A stretch of DNA of 60,791 nucleotides from an uncultured Prevotellaceae bacterium (GTDB taxonomy: Bacteria; Bacteroidota; Bacteroidia; Bacteroidales; Bacteroidaceae), in assembly GCA_900316315.1 (NCBI GenBank), contig ONCK01000016.1, forward strand, positions 1-60,791, written 5' to 3'. Made by a program: the position numbers and the translations under genes. Under the pieces are notes generated by a model that saw only the letters and a list, made by a program, of their open reading frames with translations, was not told where the DNA came from and ran no database searches. Of this stretch, positions 18,459-27,296 are shown piece after piece. The stretch's first letter is position 1; the number at the start of each line of letters is the position of its first letter.

Positions 18459-20267
18459 CTACAAAGTTTTCTTGAGCGCATTGACCCAGATGGCATATCC
18501 ATCACTATTGAGATGGAGTCCGTCTACAGTAAGATTGAGAGGGAGCACATCGCTGTCTTTGTCCTTAAACAACGAGTAAAGATCAAGGTATACGGCCCCC
18601 TCGGCCACAGCCAGGGCCTTCAGCTTAGCATTAAGGCGAGGTACAAGTGCCGTCTTACCGACAAGCAAGCGCCACCTGCCGGTTGTCTCGTTGATAGGCA
18701 GGAGGCTCTGAACATAGAGTTGGGTCTGCGGAGAAGCGGTCCTGATCTTGTGGACAACCAATTTGATATTACCTAGGATACTGTCTAAGTCGATCGTATG
18801 AGAGATGTCGTTGATTCCTACCATGAGATAGATACGACGCGGATGGGCCTTGACAATCGGATCCAAGCGGTCAAACACTCCCAACGCCTCGTCTCCGGCA
18901 ATACCCAGATTGATGACATGCTTCTGACCAAGTTTTGCCGCCCAGTCACGGCCACCCTCAATATGACTGTCGCCGAGCATAATGATATCCTTGCTTGTCA
19001 GAGCCGGCTGATTGGCAAACAAGGCTTTGCGGTCGTAATAATGTTGTGAATAGTTGCGTGGATGATGCATAATAGATGAGGCTACGATATTGGCTATGAC
19101 CGATCTGAGACGGACAACATTGCTCTTGTCCACAGGATGTACCGCATTGGTAAGAAGTATGATACCGAGATCGTTGGTCGGATCTACGACTATAGAAGTA
19201 CCTGTATAGCCAGTGTGGCCAAAAGTCTGGGGAGAAAGCAAGTCACCATTGCAGCTAGCATAAGGAGAATACAAATCCCAGCCGAGCGAACGGCCAAAGC
19301 GCTCAAATCCACGAGGCACTGTCATCATGGCCTTAACCGTCTGAGGAGAAAGGATGCGAACACCATTCCACTCGCCGCCGTTGAGCAGCATGGAGACGAA
19401 AGTACACAAATCCTCGGCCGAGGCAAAGAGCCCCGCATTGCCAGAAATGCCTCCGTTCATCACACGTGCAAGCGGATCATGCACTTTACCGAGCAAGACA
19501 GATCCATCAGGCTGTTTCTCCGTCGGGGCTATCTGAGACAGAAGACTGTCCTCCGGCTGAAACCCCGTATGGGTCATGCCGAGAGGGGCAAAGATATAGT
19601 CATGGGTAAAATCCTTGAGACTCTGGCCCGAAACACGCTGCACGATATTTTGGAGCGTGATGTAGTTAAGACAACTGTACCTGAACTTTGTCTCTGGACT
19701 GTTGAGTCGCTGGCAGGAGTCAATATAGGCCATCATAGCCTTTGGATTGGGCGATCCGGCCTCTCGTTTCAGCTTGTCTGCCGAGGCATAGGAAGGAAGT
19801 CCAGACGTGTGGGTCAGCAGATGGATAACACGTATCGTTTCCTCGTCCTTAGTACCTTGCTTCCAGTTCTGAAACTCCGGTATGTAGCGACTTACCGGAT
19901 CGAGAAGGCGAATCTTGCCTTGCTCAACCAGCATCATCACGCTCGTGGCTGTGGCCACAGGTTTGGTACAAGAGGCCATGTCAAAGATTGTGCCACTCGT
20001 CATCGGCTCCATCTTGGGATAGACACGCTTGTTGCCGTAGGCCTTAAGATAAGCCAGCTTGCCGTGACGTGTCACTGCCAGCACGGCTCCAGGTATCGCC
20101 TTGCGCGAGATTTCAGCATTGATGGCGCTGTCGGCCCACTGGAACTGACGGCTATCAAGGCCCACCTGCTCTGGCTCAACCTTGATCAGATGCTGAGCTG
20201 ATGCGGTGAAACATGCTACGGAGGCCAGCAAGCACGTTGTAAAGATAAAATGCAGATGTCTACGCAT
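18459..20267 (-). CDS. Secreted serine hydrolase (class C beta-lactamase fold) fused to a GDSL/SGNH hydrolase
   Basis: 602 residues from the ATG at 20267, 7 bases after the murQ stop; an upstream ATG at 20306 would overlap murQ. A signal peptide (residues 1-24) precedes a beta-lactamase/PBP-like domain with SxxK at Ser99-Cys-Thr-Lys102, a YSCLNY (YxN) motif and a GHTGYTGTS motif in the KTG position. From about residue 415 follows an SGNH esterase domain with blocks LGDSHIEGG, GIAGDEA, VGINDIS and DGLHLNSDGY. Serine hydrolases of this fold next to murQ include B. subtilis AmiE (YbbE), a MurNAc-L-Ala amidase, so removal of peptide and perhaps of an acyl group is a reasonable inference. Confidence 0.88.
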   Translation of the reverse strand: MRRHLHFIFTTCLLASVACFTASAQHLIKVEPEQVGLDSRQFQWADSAINAEISRKAIPGAVLAVTRHGKLAYLKAYGNKRVYPKMEPMTSGTIFDMASCTKPVATATSVMMLVEQGKIRLLDPVSRYIPEFQNWKQGTKDEETIRVIHLLTHTSGLPSYASADKLKREAGSPNPKAMMAYIDSCQRLNSPETKFRYSCLNYITLQNIVQRVSGQSLKDFTHDYIFAPLGMTHTGFQPEDSLLSQIAPTEKQPDGSVLLGKVHDPLARVMNGGISGNAGLFASAEDLCTFVSMLLNGGEWNGVRILSPQTVKAMMTVPRGFERFGRSLGWDLYSPYASCNGDLLSPQTFGHTGYTGTSIVVDPTNDLGIILLTNAVHPVDKSNVVRLRSVIANIVASSIMHHPRNYSQHYYDRKALFANQPALTSKDIIMLGDSHIEGGRDWAAKLGQKHVINLGIAGDEALGVFDRLDPIVKAHPRRIYLMVGINDISHTIDLDSILGNIKLVVHKIRTASPQTQLYVQSLLPINETTGRWRLLVGKTALVPRLNAKLKALAVAEGAVYLDLYSLFKDKDSDVLPLNLTVDGLHLNSDGYAIWVNALKKTL

Positions 20268-20274
20268 GGTTCCG

Positions 20275-21099
20275 TCAATCTTGGTTTTGCTTATGGTACG
20301 CGTCAATTGCCTTTTTTACCGAGCCGTGCAGCAATAGTAGGGCATGAGCCCGATCATAGTCCATATGAAGTTCATCTACAATCATACGCGTACCGCGATC
20401 AATCAACTTCTTATTGTTCAACTGCATGTTGACCATGCGGTTGCCTTTGACACGTCCCAGCTTAATCATCAGAGAAGTGGAAATCATGTTAAGAACCATC
20501 TTCTGTGCAGTGCCGCTCTTCATGCGCGAAGAACCAGTGACGTACTCGGGGCCCACCACTGTGACAATAGGGACCTCACAAGCCTTCGTGATAGGTGCAC
20601 CGGGATTGCTGGTAATACAGCCGGTGAGGATACCATTCTCGCGACAACGCTTGAGTGCTCCTATCACGTAAGGAGTCGTACCTGAGGCCGCGATGCCGAT
20701 GACAGAGTCCGTCTCATTGATGCCACGGGTCTGAAGATCACGCCATCCGCCCTCTTCATCATCCTCCGCCTTCTCTACTGCATTGCGCAGAGCCGTATCT
20801 CCGCCTGCAATGAACCCAATGACGACTGTCGGAGGAATGCCATAGGTAGGAGGTATCTCTGATGCGTCGAGTACACCCAGGCGCCCGCTTGTGCCAGCTC
20901 CAAGGTAAAAGAGACGTCCGCCACGCTTCATGCGAGGCAAGATCTGAGAGACAAGGCGCTCTATGGCAGGTATCTCATGCTTGACCGCATCTGCTATCTT
21001 ATGGTCTTCATCGTTGATTTCCGTGAGGATTTCCAAGAATGATTTCTTCTCAAGGTCATTGTAGAGAGAGGACTCCTCTGTAATCTTTTCAAAGCTCAT
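20275..21099 (-). CDS. murQ: N-acetylmuramic acid 6-phosphate etherase
   Basis: Cytosolic SIS-domain lyase that cleaves the lactyl ether of MurNAc 6-phosphate, giving GlcNAc 6-phosphate and D-lactate. All family blocks are present in 274 residues: FYLGAGTSGRLGVLDASEIPPTYG (catalytic Glu in DASEIPP), GIAASGTTPYVIGAL, ITSNPGAPI, and the C-terminal GSSRMKSGTAQK and NMISTSLMIKLG. A MurNAc kinase, needed to make the substrate if MurNAc enters unphosphorylated, is not seen in the window. It is the key assignment for reading this locus as cell-wall salvage. Confidence 0.96.
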   Translation of the reverse strand: MSFEKITEESSLYNDLEKKSFLEILTEINDEDHKIADAVKHEIPAIERLVSQILPRMKRGGRLFYLGAGTSGRLGVLDASEIPPTYGIPPTVVIGFIAGGDTALRNAVEKAEDDEEGGWRDLQTRGINETDSVIGIAASGTTPYVIGALKRCRENGILTGCITSNPGAPITKACEVPIVTVVGPEYVTGSSRMKSGTAQKMVLNMISTSLMIKLGRVKGNRMVNMQLNNKKLIDRGTRMIVDELHMDYDRAHALLLLHGSVKKAIDAYHKQNQD

Positions 21100-21177
21100 A
21101 GTATAATATTTCTGATCTGATTTATTACAATAATGATAAGGTGTCTTCTAATAAAGTCTTTGTTTGTTACAGCTGCG

Positions 21178-22311
21178 CTATAGCTTGATATATATCCGTT
21201 TACGATAGAGTATCTCAGCTACGACCCATACCAGCAGGAGCATTATGATGGAAAACATCAAGGATGACAATTTTCCGTCGCCAAAGAGAGGATTGGTCAC
21301 GTAGTGACAGATAGCGCTGTGTACATTGTAGAGGCTGCCGTCGTCACGATGTATCGGTAACTTAATGGCTATGAAACCTATAGCATAGATGTCGCCGAGA
21401 ACATAGCAAAATAGCGGGTTGACACCGATGGCGTGGAAGATGTGGCTCCAGGACTTTTTGCCCTTGACATCCAGCATCCAAGTCAGCAGGGCCAACATCG
21501 CACTGCCGCTGCCACATGTCATCAATACATAAGTCGGACTCCATACGCGCTTGTTGAGCGGACATCCGTACTGCAACAGATAGCCAAGCAACATGGCCCC
21601 AGTACCAAAGAGCAGCAAGCGGAGCATCTTGTCCTCAAGGCTCAACGGACGCATCAACATCCGGCCCACGAGAAATCCGATCATGACATGAGCGATACAG
21701 GGTATATTGCTCAAGAGACCTTCGGGGTCAAAATTGAATGCTGCTTCTGCATCATAATGATACATGTGGGGGCCAAGCACTGTCAAGTCAAACTTGGACA
21801 GGATATTGTCTGCCGTCTGGTCAAATCCATGTCCGCAAAGCAGCAGTACAGCATATCCTACAAGAATCAGGAGAATAATCGGTGGAAAATACTTAGTCTT
21901 GACTGTCAAAGCCATCAGTGCTACAATGAAGTAGCAAAATGCCAGACGCGCCAAAACCCCTGTTAGCCGCAAGTGGGTGATGTCTATGGCTCCGTTGCGA
22001 GCCAACTGGGAAAACAAGCCGATGGCAATGCCGACGAGATAGATGCCTATACCACGTCTGCAGACCTTGGCAAATGATTGAGAAGTCAGTTTGTAGTCAT
22101 ATTTCTTGAGACTAAAACACATAGAGACGCCCATAATGAACATAAAGAAGGGAAAGATGAAGTCGGTAGGCGTCACTCCACTCCACTCGGCGTGATCCAG
22201 TGGCTCGTACATGTTGCTCCAGGAGCCCGGATTGTTGACTATGATCATCGCAGCTATGGTAATGCCGCGCAGGATATCGAGGGAAAGAAGCCTCTGTCGT
22301 TGTTGAGTCAT
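21178..22311 (-). CDS. DUF5009/HGSNAT-like multi-pass membrane protein (possible MurNAc transporter)
   Basis: 377 residues with about ten hydrophobic helices. The N terminus LLSLDILRGITIAAMIIVNN and PTDFIFPFFMFIMGVSM is the signature of the heparan-alpha-glucosaminide N-acetyltransferase/DUF5009 acyltransferase-like family, to which NagX-type proteins of amino-sugar operons belong. In Tannerella forsythia an inner-membrane protein, MurT, encoded beside murK and murQ imports MurNAc; I infer an equivalent role from position, but equivalence of sequence needs checking. Acetylation of an amino sugar at the membrane is the alternative. It lies 17 bases after the amidase gene and 78 bases before murQ. 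Confidence 0.8.
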   Translation of the reverse strand: MTQQRQRLLSLDILRGITIAAMIIVNNPGSWSNMYEPLDHAEWSGVTPTDFIFPFFMFIMGVSMCFSLKKYDYKLTSQSFAKVCRRGIGIYLVGIAIGLFSQLARNGAIDITHLRLTGVLARLAFCYFIVALMALTVKTKYFPPIILLILVGYAVLLLCGHGFDQTADNILSKFDLTVLGPHMYHYDAEAAFNFDPEGLLSNIPCIAHVMIGFLVGRMLMRPLSLEDKMLRLLLFGTGAMLLGYLLQYGCPLNKRVWSPTYVLMTCGSGSAMLALLTWMLDVKGKKSWSHIFHAIGVNPLFCYVLGDIYAIGFIAIKLPIHRDDGSLYNVHSAICHYVTNPLFGDGKLSSLMFSIIMLLLVWVVAEILYRKRIYIKL

Positions 22312-22328
22312 TATATATCAGTTTATGG

Positions 22329-25058
22329 TTATTTCTTAAAAGGTGCTGAAAGTACTTGGAGCGCATCGCTCATCAGACTATCGCGTTGCTCAGACGACTT
22401 GATACTCTCTATGGGGAAGCCGAGCACCATCGTGCTGTAATCATCTCCGCGGTACGCGATACCGCAACTGATCTCATTCTCCTCATAACGCATCACGGTA
22501 TAAGCACCGTCTCCTACAGGCATGATACCGTCGGGAGACTCTACGACGTAGCTCTTGTCATTAAGCTCATTGTAGTAATTGTAATGTGCGCCACCCTTGA
22601 GCAGAGGACTTGGCACGGTCTTGACTTTGCCCTCCTTGGCCGCCTGAGGCTCCAGAAAAGTGTAGTGGAGCACTTGCTTGGCCCACTGTTGGTCAGACTT
22701 CTGCGCTACGGCATCCGGATTGTCCCACAAGTCGCTAGCCACGTAGGCACCGCTGACCAGGAAGCGTCTACCTTGCTTGCAGTAGGCTGTGATACGGCGC
22801 TGAGCCACATCTGTAAAGGTCTTAAACTGGAGCGGTACAATGCCTCCACGGCCAGTTTTGGTCTGCTTCTGCTTGCCGAGAATCCAGTCCACGACAGGAT
22901 AGTCCTCCATCCGGACCAGACTGTCCTCAACTGCTTCGTTGCTCACGGAGATAAAACTCCATCCGGCTTTGAGGATGGAAGCTCCGTGCACGGCGGGATA
23001 GTCAAAGGTGTTGCCGGCAATCGTCTCCTTTTCATGGTCGCTACGCGAACCGCCAAAACCGGGCGAGTCATCCGTCGTCCACTTTATGGATCGGCGGAAT
23101 TCCTTCATTGAGCCCACATAGTTAGTCTCGCAGATATAGGGCACACCATGATCAATGTCGTCTCTAAATCCAGCCAGCGCAGTATCAGCGGGAGAAGGCG
23201 CCTTAAAGTCTGCCGGGCCGCTCACACGGTCAAATCCGCTGACTACAAGCACACGGCCACGCTCTTGTTCGGCCTTGCCAACACTCAGTATCTCACTGGG
23301 AAAACTCTCGCCTCCCTTGTTGACTGCCGTGACCTTGAAGGAGCATACCTGTCCTGTAGGAATGGTGCAGCGGAACTGAGTCTTGCGTTTGACGAGCGTG
23401 CCGTTGTCAAAATCTCCCTGCCCCACGCGGCGATAGACGATGTACTGCTCCGGCTCAGCTGAGGGCTCGAGGCTGTCGGATACGGCCTGCCATGACAGAG
23501 TAACTTCTCCATTGGGCTCCCAACGGAGAGCGAGATGATTGGGAGCCAAGGGTTCTACAACATACTTGAGTCCATTTTGTGAACAAATGAACTTGAGCAT
23601 ACCCTTATAGATGGCCCGGCTCGCTGCGAAGCGGAAACGAGGATCCAGTCCGTAGCGCATATCTGCAAAGTTGTGATGTGACAGCAGCTCAAGCAGTGCT
23701 GCAGGTACCCGAGGCCACAAAGCCTCGCTATAAGGCTTGTTCCACAGTTGTCGCTTGGTCCATTTAGGTTCAAATGCACGACGCAGGTCACTCGTGACTT
23801 GATCCTGTATATCCTGACACAAATATTTGGCAAGCTCGCGACTGGCTCCATTGGCATAGGTACCGCCGTTGTGATACTTCTTCTCGTAATCGCAGATGAT
23901 GAGCGTACCGATGATGTTGTCAGTCAAATTATTGCCTGCATCACTGTGAAAAGCAAAAGAGAGGTCCACAGGAATATTGAGTCCGCCGTAGTTGGGACAC
24001 TGCGTGCTGCCGCCGGCGAGCCAGTTGACCCAGTGCCCGCGTCCGAGATAGTCGTCGCGATAGTCATCCGTGCCCTCCGAAGGCGAGTATATACTATCAG
24101 GCACACCTGCCCACTGCATCCAGTAGCGTGCACCCTCCTTGTATCGGGGATAGCCGCTGGTATGCGGGCTATAGATGCCGAGGCTGTCGATGAGAGGCTT
24201 ACGGGCCACGTTGCCGATACCACCGCCGACCTTGACAGCATCGGCCGTAATGATGCGGTCTTTGTCTCGACTGACATTGGTCAAGACGATCTTGTCTCCC
24301 GAACCTGGCGCGAAGCTATAAGTGCCGAGGAAGATCCATGTGCCACCGCCCATCGTCTGATTGACCTTGATATTGGTCTGCTGACCGTGGTGACAGATTG
24401 TGTATGTCGCGTCTTCAGCACTCTGAGGCAGGCTTTTGTACGAAACGTATACACCATAGTTTCCTGCACTGGGGACATTGACTGTCCAGACTGCCTGACT
24501 GGCGTCCTTAGCTTTCTTGACCGAATTGATCTGTCGGTAGAAACCCATTTTGAATGGGTTGTCCCATCCCTCCAATTGTCCTTTTGGCATGGCGAAGCCT
24601 TTGTCCTGTCCATTTTGCCAAGATGCTGTACCTGCCGTTTCCGTATATGCGCATCCCGCACTCGATCCATCGCCATCGATAAGCAGTTCTACACTGTTGA
24701 TATCGCGCTCACGCGGCATGAGCACGTTGGCTCCTGCATTTTCAAGCATGGGCACAAGAAATGGGAGCACATAGCTCTGCGTATAGATATCCTCCACCGT
24801 CTGGAAGATGCGCGCACGCTGCCACTTCCATCGGTCCTCCTTCTGATTGAAGTAGAGACCGTGGCTTGGCCACAGGGCGATGTGCCGATTTGCCAAGCCT
24901 AAAGTCGGATGATAGGGCTTGGAGAGATTGTAAGTCAAGGGAACTTTGGTCTTGAACTTAAATTTGCCCAAAGAGTCGGGCGTCTCCTGCGCCTGAAGGC
25001 CGACAGCTGAAGTCAGCAGTGCCAGCGTGATAATGGAGAGTCGAATAGTATGTGTCAT
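22329..25058 (-). CDS. Secreted amidase-like protein with inserted golvesin-type domain and Fn3 domain
   Basis: 909 residues with a signal peptide (LLTSAVGLQA-QET). The N-terminal part has ALWPSHGLYF, then VEDIYTQSY and ENAGANVLMPRERD, and after a gap FAFHSDAGN and VPAALLELLSHHNF. Together these resemble the zinc ligands (His, Glu, His) and catalytic Glu of Amidase_3 (N-acetylmuramoyl-L-alanine amidase), split by an inserted golvesin/Xly-type beta domain (VWTVNVPSAGNYGVYVSY to ITADAVKVGGG). An Fn3 domain (LRWEPNGEVTLSWQAVSDS) and a flavodoxin-like C-terminal region follow. Related proteins are often annotated as xanthan lyase. Location beside murQ favours peptidoglycan as the substrate. Confidence 0.8.
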   Translation of the reverse strand: MTHTIRLSIITLALLTSAVGLQAQETPDSLGKFKFKTKVPLTYNLSKPYHPTLGLANRHIALWPSHGLYFNQKEDRWKWQRARIFQTVEDIYTQSYVLPFLVPMLENAGANVLMPRERDINSVELLIDGDGSSAGCAYTETAGTASWQNGQDKGFAMPKGQLEGWDNPFKMGFYRQINSVKKAKDASQAVWTVNVPSAGNYGVYVSYKSLPQSAEDATYTICHHGQQTNIKVNQTMGGGTWIFLGTYSFAPGSGDKIVLTNVSRDKDRIITADAVKVGGGIGNVARKPLIDSLGIYSPHTSGYPRYKEGARYWMQWAGVPDSIYSPSEGTDDYRDDYLGRGHWVNWLAGGSTQCPNYGGLNIPVDLSFAFHSDAGNNLTDNIIGTLIICDYEKKYHNGGTYANGASRELAKYLCQDIQDQVTSDLRRAFEPKWTKRQLWNKPYSEALWPRVPAALLELLSHHNFADMRYGLDPRFRFAASRAIYKGMLKFICSQNGLKYVVEPLAPNHLALRWEPNGEVTLSWQAVSDSLEPSAEPEQYIVYRRVGQGDFDNGTLVKRKTQFRCTIPTGQVCSFKVTAVNKGGESFPSEILSVGKAEQERGRVLVVSGFDRVSGPADFKAPSPADTALAGFRDDIDHGVPYICETNYVGSMKEFRRSIKWTTDDSPGFGGSRSDHEKETIAGNTFDYPAVHGASILKAGWSFISVSNEAVEDSLVRMEDYPVVDWILGKQKQTKTGRGGIVPLQFKTFTDVAQRRITAYCKQGRRFLVSGAYVASDLWDNPDAVAQKSDQQWAKQVLHYTFLEPQAAKEGKVKTVPSPLLKGGAHYNYYNELNDKSYVVESPDGIMPVGDGAYTVMRYEENEISCGIAYRGDDYSTMVLGFPIESIKSSEQRDSLMSDALQVLSAPFKK

Positions 25059-25148
25059 AATAGAAATGTTGTCAGCTAAGAAAAGCAGTGTCGCAGAGAT
25101 TGGGACGGCATGTTGATCTTATATATCCTTAAAGTTTGGCAAGTTTAT

Positions 25149-27023
25149 TTATTGTACTTGGAGCAAGGCTACCTCACCTGTTGTCTCTGTCATGAGCACG
25201 CGGCCCTTGCCGAGAGGTACTACAGTATTGATGAAACTGTTTCCTACTTTGTGTTCCCACAGCAAACGTCCGGTCTTACCTTCGATAGCGATAATGAGGC
25301 CGTCTTTGGTCGAGCTGTACACAATACCGTCACGCTCGGGGAGCATGGTTGTCGCATGCTCGTATCCGAATCCTGCATTGCAAGCCCAGAGCTCGCGGGG
25401 AGCTCTAGCATCAGCCGCATAGCAGACAATGCTGTCCTGCATCGTCTTGGCATAGAGACGCTGTCCGTCATGGCTAATGCCGAGACTCTCGCGCACCTTG
25501 CTCTGCTTGGTCCGCCAGAGCTGGCGTCCCGTCTGCAGGTCTATAGCTGTCATTGCGCGCTCAGGATCTACGACAAAGACCGCTTCTTTCGTGGCCACCG
25601 GCCACACACCTGCTGCCGAATAGTGGAGATGTCCCTTGAGATGATTCCAAGTCCAGATGAGATGACCGTCGTGCTGGTCCAGCGCATAGACGGTATTGTC
25701 CCACGCGCCAAATATAACCTTACCGTCGGTCACAAGAGGGCGTGTGACCACGTAGCCTCCCACACCGTCGTAAGTCCATACGACCTGTCCAGTCTTGGCC
25801 TTGATGGCCCGCATCTTGTGGTCACTTCCTGCTATATAGGCGATGCCGTGGTCAATGGCCACAGCGCCCATCTGAGCCTCCGCAGTAGGCAATTGCCAGA
25901 CAAGGCGGCCCGTCTTGGCGGAGACACCATATATATTATGGTCAGTAGAACCGAACACGACCACGCCCGAAGCAACCGCCGGCGTTCCCACAATCTTGCC
26001 GGAGCCCTGGTATGTCCATCTCACTTTTCCAGTAGCGACATCGTAGCAGATAAGTCGGCCCCCGGTGTCACCTACATAGCATCTTTTGCCCTCGACAGTC
26101 GGCGTTCCGTAGATGCCAACACCACACTCAAGGCGCCATACCTCCTTGACCTGAGGCCAACGCTGGTTGACGCTGAAGTCAGGATAGTGTACAGCGTTTC
26201 CCTGCGGGTCATAGTAGTGATGCGTCAGGGAGATGCCTGCCCACCGACGACGAGGCTGGCCGACATTGTGCTCAAAGACAAGTAACGAGTCCTTTGTCAC
26301 ATCATACTCGGTGTACCCCACGTTTCCCAGTTTGTCCCGCAGGTTGGCACGTCCCAGAAAACCGGGAATGCCATCATAGCTTAGTGCGAGATTTTGGTGA
26401 TAGTGACCTCCTATCAGACAGACAGGGTTGAGTCTGCGCAGGCTGTCTGTAGCCTGGTACCAGTTGTCAACATCTCCTTCCTGGAGCGGATAGTGGGTGA
26501 CAATGATGAGGCGTTTGCCCTGTCCCTTGCGCTGTGCCTCCTGCCGGACCCACGAGAGATCCTGCGGCTGTACATGGCCATAAGCCATCCTCACAAAGGG
26601 GCCCGTCGTGAAGCCGAGGAAGAGAAATCCCTTGTGCTCAAACTCAAGACGCTCGCTCTTAAAGAGGCGTCCAAATGTCTCCATGCCGCTTTCACTCCAA
26701 GTTGTCTCGTGATTGCCGGAGATGACGTAGTAAGGCTTGTTGAGGGACTTAAGCAAACGGGCGAAGTCCTCCAAGGACTGATTATCCCCATTGTCAGTCA
26801 GGTCTCCGGTCACTAGTACGAAGTCTATAGTTGAATCAGCGTTAATCTGATCAATGCTCTGTCGCAGCCAGTCCTTGGTCTGCTGCGAGCTGATATGAAT
26901 ATCCGTAAGCTGCGCAAATCGGAAAGTGTCCGTACCGGCTGCCGTAGCGGTCAGACTTATGCTGAGTCCCAGTATACAGAGCGTCAATAGGAAAATTCTG
27001 TAGATAAGTCTTTTCTGCTTCAT
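25149..27023 (-). CDS. Secreted metallophosphoesterase fused to a PQQ-like beta-propeller
   Basis: 624 residues. After a signal peptide (about 1-29, TATAAGTD) comes a calcineurin-like phosphoesterase with the metal motifs QLTDIHIS, VTGDLTDNGD, SGNHETTW, VTHYPL and GGHYHQN. From about residue 285 the chain turns into a repeat propeller with GTPTVEGKRCYVGDTGGRL, GTPAVASGVVVFGSTDHNI and YIAGSDHKMRAIKAKTGQVVW, i.e. blades of the PQQ/outer-membrane BamB type. It is the first gene of the salvage locus, 90 bases before the amidase gene. The substrate is unknown; a phosphorylated wall or lipid fragment is possible. Confidence 0.88.
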   Translation of the reverse strand: MKQKRLIYRIFLLTLCILGLSISLTATAAGTDTFRFAQLTDIHISSQQTKDWLRQSIDQINADSTIDFVLVTGDLTDNGDNQSLEDFARLLKSLNKPYYVISGNHETTWSESGMETFGRLFKSERLEFEHKGFLFLGFTTGPFVRMAYGHVQPQDLSWVRQEAQRKGQGKRLIIVTHYPLQEGDVDNWYQATDSLRRLNPVCLIGGHYHQNLALSYDGIPGFLGRANLRDKLGNVGYTEYDVTKDSLLVFEHNVGQPRRRWAGISLTHHYYDPQGNAVHYPDFSVNQRWPQVKEVWRLECGVGIYGTPTVEGKRCYVGDTGGRLICYDVATGKVRWTYQGSGKIVGTPAVASGVVVFGSTDHNIYGVSAKTGRLVWQLPTAEAQMGAVAIDHGIAYIAGSDHKMRAIKAKTGQVVWTYDGVGGYVVTRPLVTDGKVIFGAWDNTVYALDQHDGHLIWTWNHLKGHLHYSAAGVWPVATKEAVFVVDPERAMTAIDLQTGRQLWRTKQSKVRESLGISHDGQRLYAKTMQDSIVCYAADARAPRELWACNAGFGYEHATTMLPERDGIVYSSTKDGLIIAIEGKTGRLLWEHKVGNSFINTVVPLGKGRVLMTETTGEVALLQVQ

Positions 27024-27185
27024 ATCAAAATTCTTTTTGTCTCTATCGGATTATCATCTTGCCCTCTCCCTGTCCGCTGTCTTCCAAAGCTATCACACAA
27101 ATGCAACCTTGGCTGCCAGAAAAGTAGACAACAGTACGTTAGAGCGACGTATGAGAATCAAAACTTTTTTATACTTTTAGGACTT

Positions 27186-27193
27186 CAAAATTA
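27186..27193 (-). promoter_or_regulatory. Candidate -7 box of the salvage locus
   Basis: TAATTTTG on the minus strand, about 165 bases before the phosphoesterase ATG. No clear -33 element, so this is tentative. The interval is shared with the divergent promoter of the LolA-like gene. Confidence 0.35.
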
Positions 27194-27234
27194 CGAAAAA
27201 AACTACTTATTACTAGGATTTCGTCTTACTATTT

Positions 27235-27266
27235 TTTGTCAAATGGCGACGGAAGCAGTATTTTTG
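27235..27266 (+). promoter_or_regulatory. Promoter of the LolA-like gene
   Basis: TTTG (27235-27238), 20 bases, TATTTTTG (27259-27266), an exact Bacteroidota promoter. The predicted transcript start near 27273 excludes the upstream ATG at 27243 and supports the ATG at 27297. Confidence 0.75.
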
Positions 27267-27296
27267 CGCCTTGAACATTTCAAACGTTCTCTTCAT

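Noticed and set aside
23748-24902. 384-codon plus-strand open frame inside the amidase gene
   Set aside because: Shadow of the real minus-strand gene; composition without recognisable domains.
25110-26285. 391-codon plus-strand open frame inside the phosphoesterase-propeller gene
   Set aside because: Antisense to clear metallophosphoesterase and propeller motifs.
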